Source: Fredinandcohnia aciditolerans (GTDB lineage: Bacteria; Bacillota; Bacilli; Bacillales; Bacillaceae_L). From it: DNA of 64,000 nucleotides. Position numbers and translations under genes: made by a program. Below, in pieces: positions 63,988-64,000 of this stretch; position 1 is the stretch's first letter, and each line of letters begins with the position of its first letter. The notes beneath the pieces are model-generated. The model was not told where the DNA came from and did no database searches. It worked only from the letters and a program-made list of their open reading frames with translations. Location: the NCBI GenBank assembly GCA_003640645.1, contig QGHH01000012.1, positions 84,872-148,871 on the forward strand, read 5' to 3'.

Positions 63988-64000
63988 ATGGGGAAAACTA
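63988..64000 (+). CDS. Start of an unidentified gene cut by the window end
   Basis: ATG at 63988 follows GGAGGTG by eight bases; only Met-Gly-Lys-Thr is visible. The hairpin just before it would fit a transposase gene near an element end, but four residues cannot identify it. Confidence 0.35.

Overview
The window is a chromosomal segment of a low-GC, endospore-forming Firmicute of the family Bacillaceae. It carries core sporulation genes (spoIIB, spoIVFA/FB, spo0B, safA, a coxA-like gene, bofC, spoVB) and SigA-type promoters. Non-ATG starts preceded by strong Shine-Dalgarno sites are common. Gene order follows the Bacillus subtilis valS-folC-(comC)-spoIIB-maf-radC-mreBCD-minCD-spoIVF-rplU-rpmA-spo0B-obg-pheBA ... 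ruvAB-queA-tgt-yajC-spoVB-secDF-recJ-apt-relA-dtd-hisS-aspS-bsrA backbone. I cannot name the species. Identifications are from sequence recognition, without database searches.

Layout. 1-1845: end of valS, then folC. 2014-13735: a type IV pilus (T4P) locus in the position that holds only comC in B. subtilis. It encodes two minor prepilins, a PilX-like giant pseudopilin, a VanW/G5-like membrane-anchored protein, PilB, PilT, PilC, major pilin PilA, prepilin peptidase PilD (= ComC) and PilM/N/O. 13913-16179: an unrecognised three-TM acidic protein and a PRC-barrel protein. 16360-23203: spoIIB, maf, radC, mreBCD, minCD (cell shape and division). 23847-28256: a large bacillopeptidase F-type secreted protease that interrupts the min-spoIVF junction. 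28380-36040: spoIVFA/FB, an RNase E/G homologue, rplU-prp-rpmA behind an L21 leader, spo0B-obg, pheB-pheA. 36322-39604: spore coat/cortex genes safA, coxA-like and bofC. 39715-44093: ruvAB, a DUF2905 gene, queA, tgt, yajC. 44143-46992: yrzE-like, DUF421 and spoVB. 47244-53547: comN-like, secDF, a CDF transporter, recJ. 53547-58761: apt, relA, dtd and an SH3b/amidase wall hydrolase. 58897-63887: a 58-aa HTH-like gene, T-box-controlled hisS-aspS, 6S RNA, tcdA. The window ends in a hairpin and ribosome-binding site that open an unidentified gene.

How the parts work together. The T4P block encodes an apparently complete Gram-positive retractile pilus: extension ATPase, retraction ATPase, platform protein, alignment complex, major and minor pilins, and processing enzyme. 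The same peptidase probably also processes the ComG pseudopilins. MreBCD/MinCD, SpoIIB, SpoIVFA/FB/BofC, Spo0B, SafA, the CoxA-like protein and SpoVB link morphogenesis, phosphorelay and spore envelope assembly. RelA, 6S RNA, the T-box and the L21 leader are growth-control devices.

Intergenic DNA carries at least two families of short dispersed repeats. One lies inside the apparent secDF 5' leader. Another is next to comN, with a decayed relative between pheA and safA. The most unusual content is the T4P locus with its accessory genes, the leader in front of the relocated protease gene, and these repeats.
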